Shown here: positions 45,086-57,545 of the stretch, one piece after another
Layout: each line of letters begins with the position of its first letter
How positions within the stretch are numbered: the first letter of the stretch is position 1
DNA from: Erodium maritimum
Taxonomy: Eukaryota; Streptophyta; Magnoliopsida; Geraniales; Geraniaceae
Direction: 5' to 3'
DNA length: 64,000 bases
NCBI GenBank assembly: GCA_963921825.1
Contig: OY997593.1
Location: 64,712,039-64,776,038 of the forward strand
Translations under genes and position numbers: made by a program
The notes under the pieces: generated by a model
Seen by the model: only the letters and a program-made list of their open reading frames with translations
Told to the model about the DNA's origin: nothing
Databases searched by the model: none

Positions 45086-46470
45086 CACTTGGAGATGTGA
45101 GCTTGAAAACGGAGAATGGTACGCTCTTGGTGCTTAAAAATGTTAAACATATTCCTGACATTCGTTTGAACTTGATATCTGTAGGAAGGCTAGATGATGA
45201 AGGTTTTCATCATCACTTTGGTGATGGCAAGTGGAAGCTCACCAAAGGTTCCATGGTTGTGGCTAGAGGGAGCAAGTGTGCTTCGTTGTACATTACTCAA
45301 GGTAGAATTTGTGACGGCATTGTTAATGCAGTTGAAGATGAATGTACAACTGAATTGTGGCACAGTCGGCTCAGTCACATAAGTGAGAAGGGATTGATGA
45401 TTTTGACCAAGAAGAATCTTCTATCGAGGATGAGTTGCACACCTTTGAAGAAGTGTGAACTTTGCTTGGCCGGTAAGAAAACAAGAGTTTCTTTTAAATC
45501 ATCTCCTCATTCTAGAAAGCCAGATGTACTTGATTTGGTATATTCTGATGTGTGTGATCCTATTAAGAAAAGGACATTAGGCTGTGCACTTTATTTTGTG
45601 ACTTTTATCGATGATCATTCAAGAAAGGTGTGGGCTTACACCTTGAAGACGAAAGATCAAGTGCTTGGAGTTTTCAAGAAATTTCATGCCCTAGTTGAGA
45701 GACAGACTAGGAAGAACTTGAAGTGCATCAGAACTGATAATGGAGGTGAGTATTGTGGTCCTTTTGATGACTATTGCAGGGATCAAGGTATTTGGTACCA
45801 AAAGACACCTCCGAAGACACCTCAGTTGAATGAGTTAGCTGAGAGGATGAACATGACACTTGTTGAGAGGGTGAGTTGTTTGCTTGCACAAGCAAGACTA
45901 CTGAGATCCTTTTGGGGTGAAGCTTTGAGTACAGTAGTACATGTGTTAAATCTCACACCTAGTGTTCCTCTTGAGTTTGATTTTCCAAATAGAGTTTGGA
46001 CAGGTAAGGATGTCTCCTATGATCATCTGAGAGTTTTTGGGTGCAAGGCATTTGTGCGCGTACCAAAGGATGAAAGGTATAAGCTTGATGTGAATACATG
46101 ACAGTGCATATTCATTGGTTATGGCTTGGATGAGCTTGGTTACAGGTTATATGATCATGTACAGAAGAAGCTAGTTAGAAGACGCGATGTGGTTTTATGG
46201 AAGACCTGAACATTAAAGATATGGAGAAAGCGGTAGATCTTCCTCCATATAGTGATGATTTGATTGACTTTGATATAGTTCCTTCTACAGGTTTACAAAG
46301 TCAAGTTGAAGACGAAATTCACGATGACAATCAAGATACATGCAATGTTGACATTCCAACAAAGGTTGAGACGGATGATGAAATGCATGAGCAGTTTCCA
46401 GTATCAGACCTTCTACCAGTTGTTCCACTCAGGAGATCTTCTAGAGATTGTCACTCTTCTTCAAGGTATT
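45086..46470 (+). pseudogene. Copia pol: GAG-pre-integrase and integrase, broken
   Basis: The frame from 45097 starts inside the pre-integrase region (VKHIPDIRLNLISVGRLDDE, ELWHSRLSHISEKGLM, CELCLAGKKTRVSF). The integrase core follows (YFVTFIDDHSRKVWAYTLKT, CIRTDNGGEYCGPFDDYCRD, QLNELAERMNMTLVERVSCL). A TGA at 46099-46101 interrupts it just before the conserved QCIFIGYG block, and a frame shift near 46195 follows. The remainder (46197-46460) is the acidic linker before reverse transcriptase. The 5' LTR, gag and protease are missing. A solo LTR is inserted at 46471. The gtatt next to it is the left target duplication. Confidence 0.9.
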
Positions 46471-49106
46471 TGTCACGCCCCAAATCCGGTTTTGACCGGA
46501 CTCGAGGCGCGAACTAAAATAACAATAAAATAATAAATAAATAAGCCAAACAACATAATCTCCGAATTTAGTTCTAAATCAAAAACCGGTACTACGAGTC
46601 AAAAGCTCAAGATCCAAGTAAATAAAGACAATGTTTAGTACAAAATAGAAAGTACGTCACTACGATAAGTAACCCCCGGACTCTCAATGAGCTATCGAGC
46701 TCTGAGACGTCCTCTAAGACTACTCACCGTCGAAACCTGTAAAACAGTAAAAACAGAGGGGGTGAGCTTGCGCTCAGTAGGAAAGAATAGTAAAGGGGAA
46801 AAGGACTTCCGCTCCGTCATCTAAATTATTCGATTAGTAACACTTACTAAAAGACGACACAATTAGAAATCAACAGGAACACAACTTATTCAACCATAGA
46901 ACCGAGCTAACGAAACACACGAAAACAAACATAAGATAATTGAACCATGAGACTCCGATCCACACACGAGATCAACATATCGTACCAGAAACGCACATCG
47001 GCCTAGATATCTTCCCGGAACACACAACATCGGGGTGAAACCACATACATCATACCAGAAACGCACATCGGCCTAGATGTCTTCCCGGAAATGCACATCG
47101 GGCAACAACAACATATCTCATACCGGAAACGCACATCGGCCTAAAGGTCCAACCGGAAACACACCTCGGGGCAAGTAAACAATATATCATACCGGAAACG
47201 CACATCGTGGCAATCATTCACCCGATCATATCATAAGACAACGGTTCAATTCACATTCATCACATTCATTCAACCAATCATATCAAGAAACTAACATTCG
47301 TATCACATTCATCACAATTCATATAGCATGTTATGATTCTTAATGTAACCACATAAGATACTATAAATCAACCTTTAAGGACTAATAATCACAACCAAAC
47401 CCAACCAACACACAACCCTAAGGCCCGACATGGCCACATGTGATTCTACAACACGACAATTCTCATAATTGAAAGCGGTTATTCTAGTTAATCACATCCT
47501 ATATGCAAGCTAAGACTTTTTCGGTTATTACATCCTATATGCATACTATTAACATTCTTGAATTAAAAGCGGTAATTACTACTCTTCCCTACCTCAAATG
47601 TTATCCAAACGCTTAGTCACGCGACTCCTAGTAGTCTCCTCCTCCGAGCTCGAGTCCAATGTCTAAGATCATAAATAATACGAGAATTAATGCTAATTCA
47701 AGTGTGGTTTAAAGAGGGTAATACCCAAACTAACCCCAATTGCTCAACTTGTCAAAATGGGCCCGGAAGGCCCATTTTGCCCGGAATCGGGAAAACGTCC
47801 ATCGGGACTCCGAAAATTTCCCTTTTCGTGTCTAACATTCATAATTAATTTACTTGTTCCAACGCACTTGACGGAATTAAATTCCGAGGTCCGAGCGTTC
47901 TAAATTCGCAATTAAAGGTTCCAAACATTTTTCCCGAAATTTCATGAATCCCATCCATAATTCGTTCCGGGTATGAAATTAACGTCCCGGGGTTCACCCA
48001 AGACCGTCCAAGCAAGGAACCACCAAGTCTCGGCCATGTGGGCCCCACGGCCACACATGGCCGTGGGTGGCCGGGCCGGACCGGGCCGGTCACGGTCCAA
48101 AAGTGGCCGACTATGGTCGGTCCTCCCTTTGGCCGACTATGGCAGGTCTTCCCTTCCTCCGATGGCCGGATTCCGGCGACCGGCCGGAGATCCGGCGAAC
48201 CTCCGGTCGCCGGAAAATACTTCCTTTCTTCCAATAAGTTCCTAACTAGTTCTAGGTTCTCCACAACACCATTGTTAAGCTCTGAAACTTCAAATTTTAC
48301 CTCAAACACTACAAAGTTTCAAGACCCAAGGTGGGTTTCATCAAAACCACTAAAAACCCATGAAACTTCATCATTTATCTTTACTTTCTCCATAACTCAT
48401 CTAATTGAACACTTAGAACCTTAAATCTCTAAGACCTAAGTCCATTTCATGCCTTTTTTTTAGAAAACCCATAAACCAAAATTGAGTGAAAGTAGATTGT
48501 TAGAGCTTATTTACCTTGGAAATGGAGAGATGAAGAGGATTAAGAGATTTTTTTAGAAGATTTGGTGAAGAAATATCATTAAAGGAGCTCCCTTTCTCCT
48601 TACTTCTTCTTCAAGCTTCAATGGAGGCTCTCTTACTTTCTCTCCCTTGTAGAATTCGGCCACACCAAGTACATGATCTGAAATTGTTGTCCCATGTGGT
48701 CTTATCCTCAAGGTGGAAATGTCTCTTTCGTCCTTTAGCCCTTCTCTCTCTCCGTTGTCCATATGTAGGGACAAATTGGTCTTTTAACCCACTTTTCTTC
48801 CCCTCCAAGCTATCATGGACATGTGTCCATGTGGGGTCCACTCTTACCCAAAATACCTCAGCTCATATTATATTTATTCGCTAATATTCAAAATCGACCT
48901 AGTTTGACCCGGGTTTTACTTTTTCAAAAAAAGTGTCATTGAAAGGAAATGACCCAACTAAACTAATTGTAACGACGACTAAGCTTTTTGGGTCCCAGAA
49001 AGGTCCCGAATGACTCCCAGAGTCATCGGTTGACTTTTCCGGCAGAAAGTCAACTTTCCCCAAAAATCCCCGGTTCGACCGGGATCGACCGGGGGCGGTT
49101 CTTACA
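46471..49106 (-). mobile_element. Solo gypsy LTR (2636 bp), TSD gtatt
   Basis: It starts tgtcacgccccaaatccgg and ends ggcggttcttaca, flanked by gtatt at 46466-46470 and 49107-49111. It carries the ggtgagcttgcgctcag block (46762) and cggcctagat-cttcccgg sub-repeats (46995-47210). It cuts the copia element between integrase and reverse transcriptase. The open frames at 47845-48424 fall in a GC-rich part of the LTR and have no protein similarity. Confidence 0.93.
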
Positions 49107-49730
49107 GTATTCTGTTGATGAGTATGTGTCACTAACTGACGGGGGAGAGCCTCAAAATTATGAAGAAGCCATTGAAGATGAGAGCAAAGAGGAGTGAGTT
49201 GAGGCCATGCAAGATGAGATGAAGTCATTGCATGAGAACCATACTTTTGAGTTGGTTGAGTTACAGAAAGGTAAGAGAGCTTTAAAGAACAAGTGGGTGT
49301 ATAAAGTAAAGCAGGAAGAGAATTCCTCACGCCCAAGATACAAAGCTGGATTGATGGTCATGGGGTGCAGCCATAGGAAAGGTATTGACTTTGATGAAAT
49401 ATTTTATCCGGTTGTTAAGATGTCATCTAATCGTGTTGTTCTGGGTTTAGCAGCTAGTCTTGATTTGGAGATTGAACATATGGATGTGAAGACTATATTT
49501 CTCCATGCTGACTTAGACATGGAGATTTATATGTCGCAGTCCGATGATTATGGTGCTGTAGGTAAGGAAGAGAAGGTTGATGTGGTCAAGTTGGAGCGTT
49601 GTCTCAACTTGACCAGGATTTCTTGATGTTGATGTCCCACGGGGGCGGGACCCTTCGGGGTGGGGTCTTTATGACCCGGTGGAAGACGAAGAGCAGATGG
49701 AGGTTTATGGCTTTGTCGCCAAGAGGGAGA
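49107..49730 (+). pseudogene. Copia pol: reverse transcriptase start and 3' end region, broken
   Basis: After the solo LTR the copia linker continues (VDEYVSLTDGGEPQNYEEA). A TGA at 49197 lies where relatives have tryptophan. The RT N-terminal half follows (MQDEMKSLHENHTFELVELQ, FYPVVKMSSNRVVLGLAASL). The frame ends at about 49626, before the YVDD region. The rest of RT and RNase H are deleted, and the following 100 bp lead to a polypurine-like gccaagagggagat (49718-49731) before an LTR start. Confidence 0.85.
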
Positions 49731-49731
49731 T

Positions 49732-49990
49732 TGTTGGGTTTGGGCTCCAAAGCCCATGTTTTATTTTAGGCCCACTTATGAATTTAAGTCCATGTGTTGA
49801 GCCCAATAGGTTTTGTTGGGACATAAGGAAACAAGAAGCATCTTGTTCCTTTGTGTGATGTGCAGCCGAACAGTGAAACAAAGGGGATCTGTTCCTTTTG
49901 TAGAGTGGCGGCTTGGTCTTGCACAGACTCACGAATTATGACACTCATTACATGCTCAAAGATGACCACATGGAGCACCTTCGGAGCAAA
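49732..49990 (+). mobile_element. Partial 3' LTR of decayed copia element
   Basis: tgttgggtttgggctcc directly follows a polypurine tract, as expected for the start of a copia LTR. The right end cannot be placed; similarity to a TG...CA end is not seen. No partner LTR exists at the left edge, so the element was truncated. Confidence 0.55.
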
Positions 49991-50563
49991 TTTTCATTAG
50001 TAGTACGATCGTTACGTAATTGTTTTATATCGTCGTGTATTTTACATTTCAATAATGTAATTGCAATTTTTTTCATTTAAATATTTTTAAATGAAATTCA
50101 TATATTAATATCTGTTAAGCCAAAGTGCTAAACCGATCTACCGTAACAACTTGGCTCCAATAAGAGAGAAACTGATTTTCGTGTTTGACTCAACGATTGA
50201 ACCAAATACGTGATTCTACCATTGTATATGCTCTAGATATGGTACTAGCAACAATTTTAGGTTCAAGCACAAACAAACTTGAAATTGTGCTTGTTTAATG
50301 TTCATAATTGCACTATAGGCAAGCTTTCAAATGCAAGTTCGACTTTTCACATACTCATTGTGACTCTACAACTTGTCTAGGGGAATGAAAGTTCCAGTTT
50401 CCCCATAAGCAGGGAAACGAAAAAGTAGATTATAGTGAGTTTGATATTTATAGCACTTTCATTTAAATTAGCATCAATCAAAACACCCCTCTATATAACT
50501 CATTTGAACTCTTCCTCTCTCTCACAATTCCTGTTTGCTACTTATCCAATCTAAAGATCAAAC
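49991..50563. other. Upstream region of second MATH gene
   Basis: No coding similarity. It probably includes the promoter. The 20 bases before the ATG (ctaaagatcaaac) resemble those before the other MATH copy (gacgatcaaac). Confidence 0.4.
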
Positions 50564-51979
50564 ATGGACTACAACCTTCGGAAAAAGAAAAATACTTGTC
50601 ATGTTGAAGGTACTGATCTTTGTTTTGTTTTGTCCTGATTGAGTTTTAGCAAACTAATTGTTTGTTAATGTTCTTACACTTACTTGACAGCAATTTCAAG
50701 CTCAATTAGAACTGAAGAACCCGGAAACTACTTATTCAAGATTGAATCCTTCTCATTGCTTCTGGAGGCTCTTACGAAAACTGAGAGGGATAGTTGTGAT
50801 TCATGTCACTTTGAAGCCGGAGGCTATAAATGGTAATAGATGATGATATCTCTCTCTACAATATCATGGTTTGTAATTTGGGTTCGGAGGTTCTTCATTT
50901 ACTTACTGTTTTGAAATGTTATGTGATATAGGAAGCTATCATTGTATCCTGATGGTGACGACAAAAGAGGTGGTGAAGGCTACATATCTCTGTACCTGGT
51001 GTTGGCCGATCCCAAGTCTCTCCTTCAAGGCGAGGAGGTTCATGTGTTCTTCAAGTTTTTTGTGTTTGATTGTCTTCTTGATGCCTACTTAGTCCTACAA
51101 GGTAATCAAACTGTTCATAATTCACACATATTCGCTTTTGTTCTATGAAAAGATGAAGGATTGAATGATTGAACAGATGGGAAAGATAGGAGGTTTCATG
51201 GGTTCAACACAGAATGGTGTTTTGCAAAATTGCTTCCTCTTGAAATCTTTAAAGATCCTTGTCAAGGATACCTGGTGAATGATCGTTGCGCGTTTGGGGT
51301 GGAGATGTTCTTCCATAAGAATGAAGGCAAAAGGGGTTTGTCCCTCTTCGTCAAAAATAATGTTAAGACTCATCAAAGCAGTTTCACTTGGAAGATCGAT
51401 AAGTTTTCAACCTTACCAGAAGTTTACAAATCTGATGTGTTCAATGCTGGTGGGCACGAATGGTATATTTCTAAATCTAAACAAATTCCTCTATGCATTC
51501 GCTACCGGTTGTTTTTTTACTTATCACAGGTTTCTACGACTTCATCCGAAAGGAGATTACCTGGCAACAGGCGAATGTCTATCTCTCTATCTGCTCCCAA
51601 ATGATCAGTCTTCTCTTCCATATGGATGGACAATGTATGCTGAATGGGGACTTAGCATGTTAGACCAACTAAACCAGAAACACTATGAGAAAACAGGTTC
51701 ACCATACATTTGTGTTGATTTATGCAACCCACAACATCAGATTTTAAGTGTTGGGGCAAACAAGTGATACGTATTTCTTTTCTTGCTTATTAATTTTTTC
51801 TTTTTACATTTTCTATGACTGTAGACTTCTTCGGTGCTGGCACTAGTGCAGGTTGGGGCTATCGTGAGTTCATGCCACTGAGTGATCTCAAGAGTGAGTC
51901 AAGAGGTTTCATAGTTGAAGACACTGCGGTTGTGGTAGTGATATTTAAACGCATTTATTCTATAGACATCCTACCTTAA
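50564..51979 (+). CDS. MATH-domain (TRAF-like) protein gene, possibly with a damaged 3' end
   Basis: Exons 50564-50609, 50691-50832, 50932-51101, 51177-51462 and 51530-51767 splice in frame with GT-AG introns to 293 residues. The start codon is shared with the paralogue. Two MATH domains are visible. The first opens with NYLFKIESFSLLLEAL and includes GGYKWKLSLYPDGDDKRGG and FAKLLPLEIFKDPCQGYLV. The second opens with FTWKIDKFSTLPEVYKSDVF. Relatives are the At5g26260-type proteins of about 330-350 residues. Compared with the disrupted copy at 30277, this one has a small insertion after HYEKT and a 5-base deletion near 51743. The reading frame therefore ends at 51765-51767 before the conserved final segment. 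That segment (GAGTSAGWGYREFMPLSDLK) is still present at 51826-51979 but out of register with normal splicing. Either a truncated protein or a young pseudogene is possible. Confidence 0.75.
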
Positions 51980-52439
51980 TTACCATATACAAATATTTTT
52001 GAGTATCAAGATTGCCCTCCCTTATCACATCAATTCCAAGTTTACAATCTTAGAAGTGTTTGTAACGAGTGTGCCTGTAAATCCCATTTTTATAATTCCC
52101 TAATGATACAAATACTTAGGAACAAGCTTTGTTTAAGATGGAATGTCAAGTTACAAAGAAGACAACTATAAAATGAAGGCAACAATTAACTACTGCTAAG
52201 CTAAGCTATGGATATGCTAAGAAATGGAATTACCAATGTTCTTTGTTCATGCTCTCTGAAATGGAGCTCTGCATTGCTTATATGCGGTAGGGTTGTCAGA
52301 GACTCTCTGACCTCGAAGAACAAACATAGAACATTTAAGAATGTTCGCTATTCTTTTCACGATAGAACCGTCATCCACTGTATTGAATGGGGTGCCATAA
52401 AGGCGAAACATTAAAACTAGGCAAAGTTGACTACAACCA
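51980..52439. other. Intergenic stretch, no gene seen
   Basis: AT-rich. The small open frame at 52208-52414 has no recognisable similarity. Confidence 0.45.
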
Positions 52440-55400
52440 AGGTTGTAAATGGCGCTAGGCGCTAGTCGGGCGGTAAGGACCCCTAGGCGTTAGGCGGGGC
52501 CTAGGCGGATTTAATATTTTAATATTTTTAATTATTAATAAATATATATTTCACAAATATAATAAAAATTCAAAATATAAACTATATTTGTATGATATAA
52601 AAAACATAAACTATCAAATTACAAAATACTAAACCAAGTAATGCCCTCATTTTGATATTACTCTTTACTAGCCATGGGGCATCGCGCGATGCGCGGTGCA
52701 AGGCGTGATGTTAATTTTGTGGTATTTGTGTAGGAGACAGACGTAATGTTCGTTATTGTACATGAAATTTGAACCGGTAATAAAGACGGGAGAACAAATT
52801 CGATTCATAATAAAAAAATGAGTTTGAATTATCAAAATTTGGGAATAGATTAGACTTTTAATAGAGTAAGATTTCATCATGTATTTAAAAATTAGTATTC
52901 AATACCTCGCTCCAACCAATTTAGATTATTGTTCACTCTCTGGTTCAGTAATAACAATCAAAATGAGACACAACCAACAGCAGCACAAACCTGGTATAAG
53001 AAACATAATACACATGACCTACCTGTTAAGCCTGCAAGTTTCAGCTATGGGGAAGCAAAAAAAAAAACAACAAATTCAGGATGTGTAGGGTGGACAAATT
53101 AAAGGACAAAGACGATTTAAATAAACAAAACACAAAGAGAATCCTAAATTCAGCATCTCCTAACATGATCGACCGAAGAGCAGCGTGAAAGATTGGGATT
53201 GGGATCGTGATAGGGATCGATTCAGAACATGTAGAAAGGGGTTTCGAAATCCGATTGAAACCATCTTTCTAAGAGCCATAAAAAAATCTTATATAATTAG
53301 TGCACTTAAACCATCTTTTGAAGGATGAAGAAAAATAAAAATTAGTGCACTTGCATCAAGATAACACTCTTCCATGTTTAATACACGTCCACGCCTTTCC
53401 ACCTATTCATTTTTTCATTCAATTTCCATTTGTTTAGTTAATATATACCCATATACAACGACCATTGTTCGGTCCTCATAGTTTACCACCCTTCTACAAA
53501 ACCCAATCATGCTTCGGACTTTCATATTCACCATCACTCTGTCAAGTGCAACTTCATTGACTTGCAGAAGAAGAATCCTCTCCCACTATTCCCACCTTTG
53601 GTTCACCGTTCTTATTGAACAGAACATAAGCCATAGAGGTTTGGAGTTCAGCTTCCCCGATGGGAGACATATGACAATTATCAAAATGGTACCATCTGTT
53701 GTCATCAATCAATTGTCCCATTTAAAAAGTGAACGCATCAATTTATATTGTTTGGGGTATTAGTTTAAGAATCATTCAATTGCATTTGAGATATGAATTC
53801 ATATAGGACAGAAAATTAATTTAATAAATTTAAACATCGACATACACTTGACTATTTCTCCCGTTATTGTGTTCTTCTATGAATTTCAGCCCTTAACCAA
53901 TGATTCTCGTCCACTTGTTAAGAAAGGGATCTCTTATCATTAGAAGAGCCCTCCATAGCATAACATTTCAAACATGTTACCCATGATTTACATTTTTAAT
54001 TATCAAAGGCTACATCAATGCATACTGAACATCTAATAGCCTCAACCAACAAAACACCACTATAAATATACAGTAGATATCATGAAATGTTATTAATTTC
54101 ACTATCGAGGCACAATTCAAAAGGTGTTGTAACCTAGATATCATCAAATTAATTTCAGCAGCAAAACAGACCTAGAAAGGTAAAGAACCAGAAGGAGACC
54201 TTGTGTATCGGCATCAATATATGAAGGCACTGCCTTCTCTCCTCTTGAGTAATTCAAGACAATCGTTCGCCTCTAACACGACAATAAACAACGAATTTGT
54301 AAGCTATTTTAAAAACGATGTTTGACATCATACAAGGCAAATCGCGTAGACAACAAATCATTGGACCGATAAAGAAGAACAAATCGAGAGATTTTATCGA
54401 CGAAAGAAAGGAAAATGGCCATACCAAGTAAAGATCAACCAATCAGCCAAAAACTTTACCTTTTACTTAAATATGCAATCATAAGGGAATCCTCCAAACT
54501 TCAGAAATCACACTAATCCCTTCAAACATCTACAAAAAGTGAAGATTCAGTTGGAGGTAATGATCGTGACAAAGTAAGAACTAATTCAGTTGCAGCCTTA
54601 AAACTAAATTCACTTAAACAGAACTATCATATTTCATTGCAGGAGTATTTACGTTTTTTTCCAACATTGGTTTAACCGTAATTTAGGTTCTGACTCTTGA
54701 CTCTTGAGTTGAAAAAAAAATGCAAGAAATCTTCCCTACCACAGAAAATTTGCAACCATGATGAAAAAATTTGAAAACTCCCAAGATCGTGAAAACTTAG
54801 CAAATATATAATTTCACAAGGTAGAAACTTGGATTCTTCCAGCAAGGCTTCGAGTCTGAAAAAAAATGATCAAAATATCAGGTGATCACAGACCATTGTT
54901 GAATATGAAAAGAATCATAGCTTATTATAATGTCTCAAGTCTTTGAATTAATGTGTTTGAGCAAGAGAATGATCAAAACTAAAGACAAAATGTAATGATA
55001 GTACGATGATGTTTTGTTACTGCTTAAAAACCGTAAAAATTGCAGCATGTATTAGTCAAAATAAGCATATAAGCAGACTTAAGTTCAGCTCTTAATGTAA
55101 TATTAATCAGGTGACTGTATCTAAACCCTTACAGCTGGTATATCTAGACACGTGAAAGTAAACTGATAGCTACTACTCATCATGTTTATTGATCAAGAGA
55201 TTGTAGGCTCATCCTTGTTGGAATTGAAAGCAGGTTTTTCCATTACTTTCTGCTATCCTAGTTATATCAACCGCCCCATACTTGTTTTTTAAAGAGTCCC
55301 TAACTGACAGTTGAAAGTATAATAGAGCAAGAAATGAAACAACTTGTCTCCGGAGTCTATCAAGTTAGGAAACAGATGATGAGTAATAGCTAATTCAACA

Positions 55401-56310
55401 CTAAGCTAAGAACCAAAATCCATCTCAATAAAATTCAACACAACCTAGAAATACAAACACATACGGGTATCACATCACATGTTATACAATCATTAAGCAT
55501 TGTAGTCGGGGTATTTTGTCACAAGTTACTTCTTCACAATTCTTTCACAACTCAGAATTGAAAACATATGTACACCAAAATTGTCACCAAATGAATCTCT
55601 ATATATCAGTCCCGCCGAGATGAGCATGAGTAAAAAGCATTAAAGGACATTAAGATGAGTTGAATGTAAGAGTAGCCATGATCTCACTTGCTTAAATTTC
55701 AATAAGCAGTTCATACATATTATTAGGCTTCACTTGAACAACTTATTTGTGGTCACACATAAATACAACTTAGTAATTGATTAAGCACGTCAGAAGTGTT
55801 AAATTAGGAACTCTAGTTATATAGCTGGCACCATGAACATGTGCCCTTCGGTTTAAGGATTTCTAGACACACCCCAACAATATCTGAATTAGCATATGCA
55901 TAAGTGTTGATTTCCATGAATCCATCAGTTTAGAGAGAACAAAAATAAAAAAAATGGATCATATCTTACCAACAATCGAGACTCGAGAAGTCGGTGTCTT
56001 CGATGAATTGCCTGATTTTGCACAAAAAATGAGCACCAAATTTAATACATTAAATTGAGACGCGTGAAAAAGAACAGTTACGCAAACAAAAAGAACAGTT
56101 ATGCTTACTGAAAAAAGCATAGAAGTAACAAATTCTAAAACCACATGCATTTCTATGCACCGTTAATTGAGCATATGGAGCTTGAAATAGCCTCACATGA
56201 AAAATCATCAGGAATTGTACTAAGAAAATAATTCCTAGAACATACATAAAGGGAAACTCAACTTAGGACTATAATTATAACATGTAGTAAAGAAAAAAAG
56301 TACTACATAC
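52440..56310. other. Interior of long element, no intact gene
   Basis: AT-rich (52520-56300), with many short frames on both strands and none with similarity that I can name. A 14-bp palindrome gcatcgcgcgatgc lies at 52679-52692. The stretch may consist largely of introns carried with captured gene pieces. Confidence 0.4.
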
Positions 56311-56398
56311 GTAAAGCTATGTCAAAAAGCTTCTTGAGACCGGGTCGTTGAACTTTCACCACTACTCGTTCTCTGTTATGAAGGATAGGCCGATGTAC
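56311..56398 (-). pseudogene. Isolated exon of an ABC1K7/8 (OSA1/SIA1)-type kinase gene
   Basis: On the minus strand an 88-bp stretch is bounded by a T-rich tract with ag at 56400-56399 and a gtatgt donor at 56310. It translates without stops as VHRPILHNRERVVVKVQRPG followed by LKKLFDIAL. This is the KxGQ-downstream segment of the ABC1/UbiB atypical kinases, including the VVVKVQRPGLKKLFDI core that is highly conserved in the chloroplast ABC1K7 and ABC1K8 proteins. I could not find the neighbouring exons: the AAASLGQ segment should lie just upstream and the NL..IAEY segment downstream. It is therefore a captured or left-over fragment rather than a gene. Confidence 0.75.
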
Positions 56399-57124
56399 CT
56401 AAAGACAGAAAAACTTGAAATCAATTAAACGTATAATACTCATCCAGGTAAGAAGTAACACCCAAAGAAATCATTATACTGAAATTGTTACACAAAACTT
56501 CACAGTGCACCATATGTTTTAGTAAGCATTCAAGAGAATGACATAGAACAGAACCCATCCATCCTTACTCACTGTTTAGCAAGAGAGTAAACATAGTTGT
56601 AATATTATTTTCTTTCAAATGGGTGCAACAGAAAATACAGTTGTCAATTGCATAAGCAGAAAACACCCAAAACTCACAATCAACAACCACACATGACCAA
56701 TAAACCGAGGAAAAGGCCACTAATAATAAGATAAACATCAACCCATGGTCTCATGAACAAAACCTAAATCAATTGTAATTAGGTGCAACTTCAAACATAG
56801 ATAATGAAATCCTCAGATTGATGGTCCATTTGATCTAATTATCGAATTTATGGAGCACAAATTGATGGTCGTCTCTGTCAGCAAGGGCCTGTGAAGGATA
56901 AATGGTAAATGTTTTCAGATACTCCACAAAATTCATTGAAACAGTAGCACAAAAATCAACCCTTCAGACCAACACCTTTCCCAGAATGATTCCAACAAAC
57001 AACTCAAAAATCAGACTTCTCATATCTAAGCAAAACCCATATCACAAATTCCATCAATTTGCACCCCGAATCCACAAAATCAAACAAAAGGTAGACACGG
57101 AAACGGGTAACCAACCGGTATCAT

Positions 57125-57545
57125 ACCTTTCTAGAACCGGCACCGATCATAGGTTCGGAGTGGTTGTCGTCGTCGGCTGCCTCCTAGTCGCCGTATTCGA
57201 AAGGAAATCATCAGAACCGAAATCGAAGCCCTTAAAGTCGAAGTGGACCGGCCCGAAGATCCAGACGCCATAGGGAGGTGGAGTTCATGTTCTTCTTCGC
57301 TTGGCTACACAGGACATTTTTTCTCTGCGTAAAATGATTTCTCCTCCATGGCTTTAACAGTTAAGAAGAGAAGAAATGGAGAAATAAAGGGAGAGGATCA
57401 GAGACGGGCTCAAAGAGGAGCCGAAGAGATGCCGAGCAATAACAACAGCTTCGCCTTGAATGCAAAGGAAAACGGCAGGAGACGTGTTAGTGGAGAGAAG
57501 CCGAAGAGGTTAGTGGAGCCGATGGCAGAAAATACCATATAGAGA
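57125..57545 (-). other. GC-richer exon-like segment, minus strand
   Basis: Relative to its AT-rich surroundings this piece has gene-like composition. It has short minus-strand ATG frames (for example MASGSSGRSTSTLRASISVL near 57270) and a possible donor gtatgatacc at about 57126. One frame reads EAADDDNHSEPMIGAGSRK before that donor. It could be the first exon and leader of the gene that also supplied the ABC1K exon, but no similarity proves that. Confidence 0.25.

Noticed and set aside
53509-53763. 84-codon frame MLRTFIFTITLSSATSL
   Set aside because: No similarity that I recognise, AT-rich context, and length within chance expectation.
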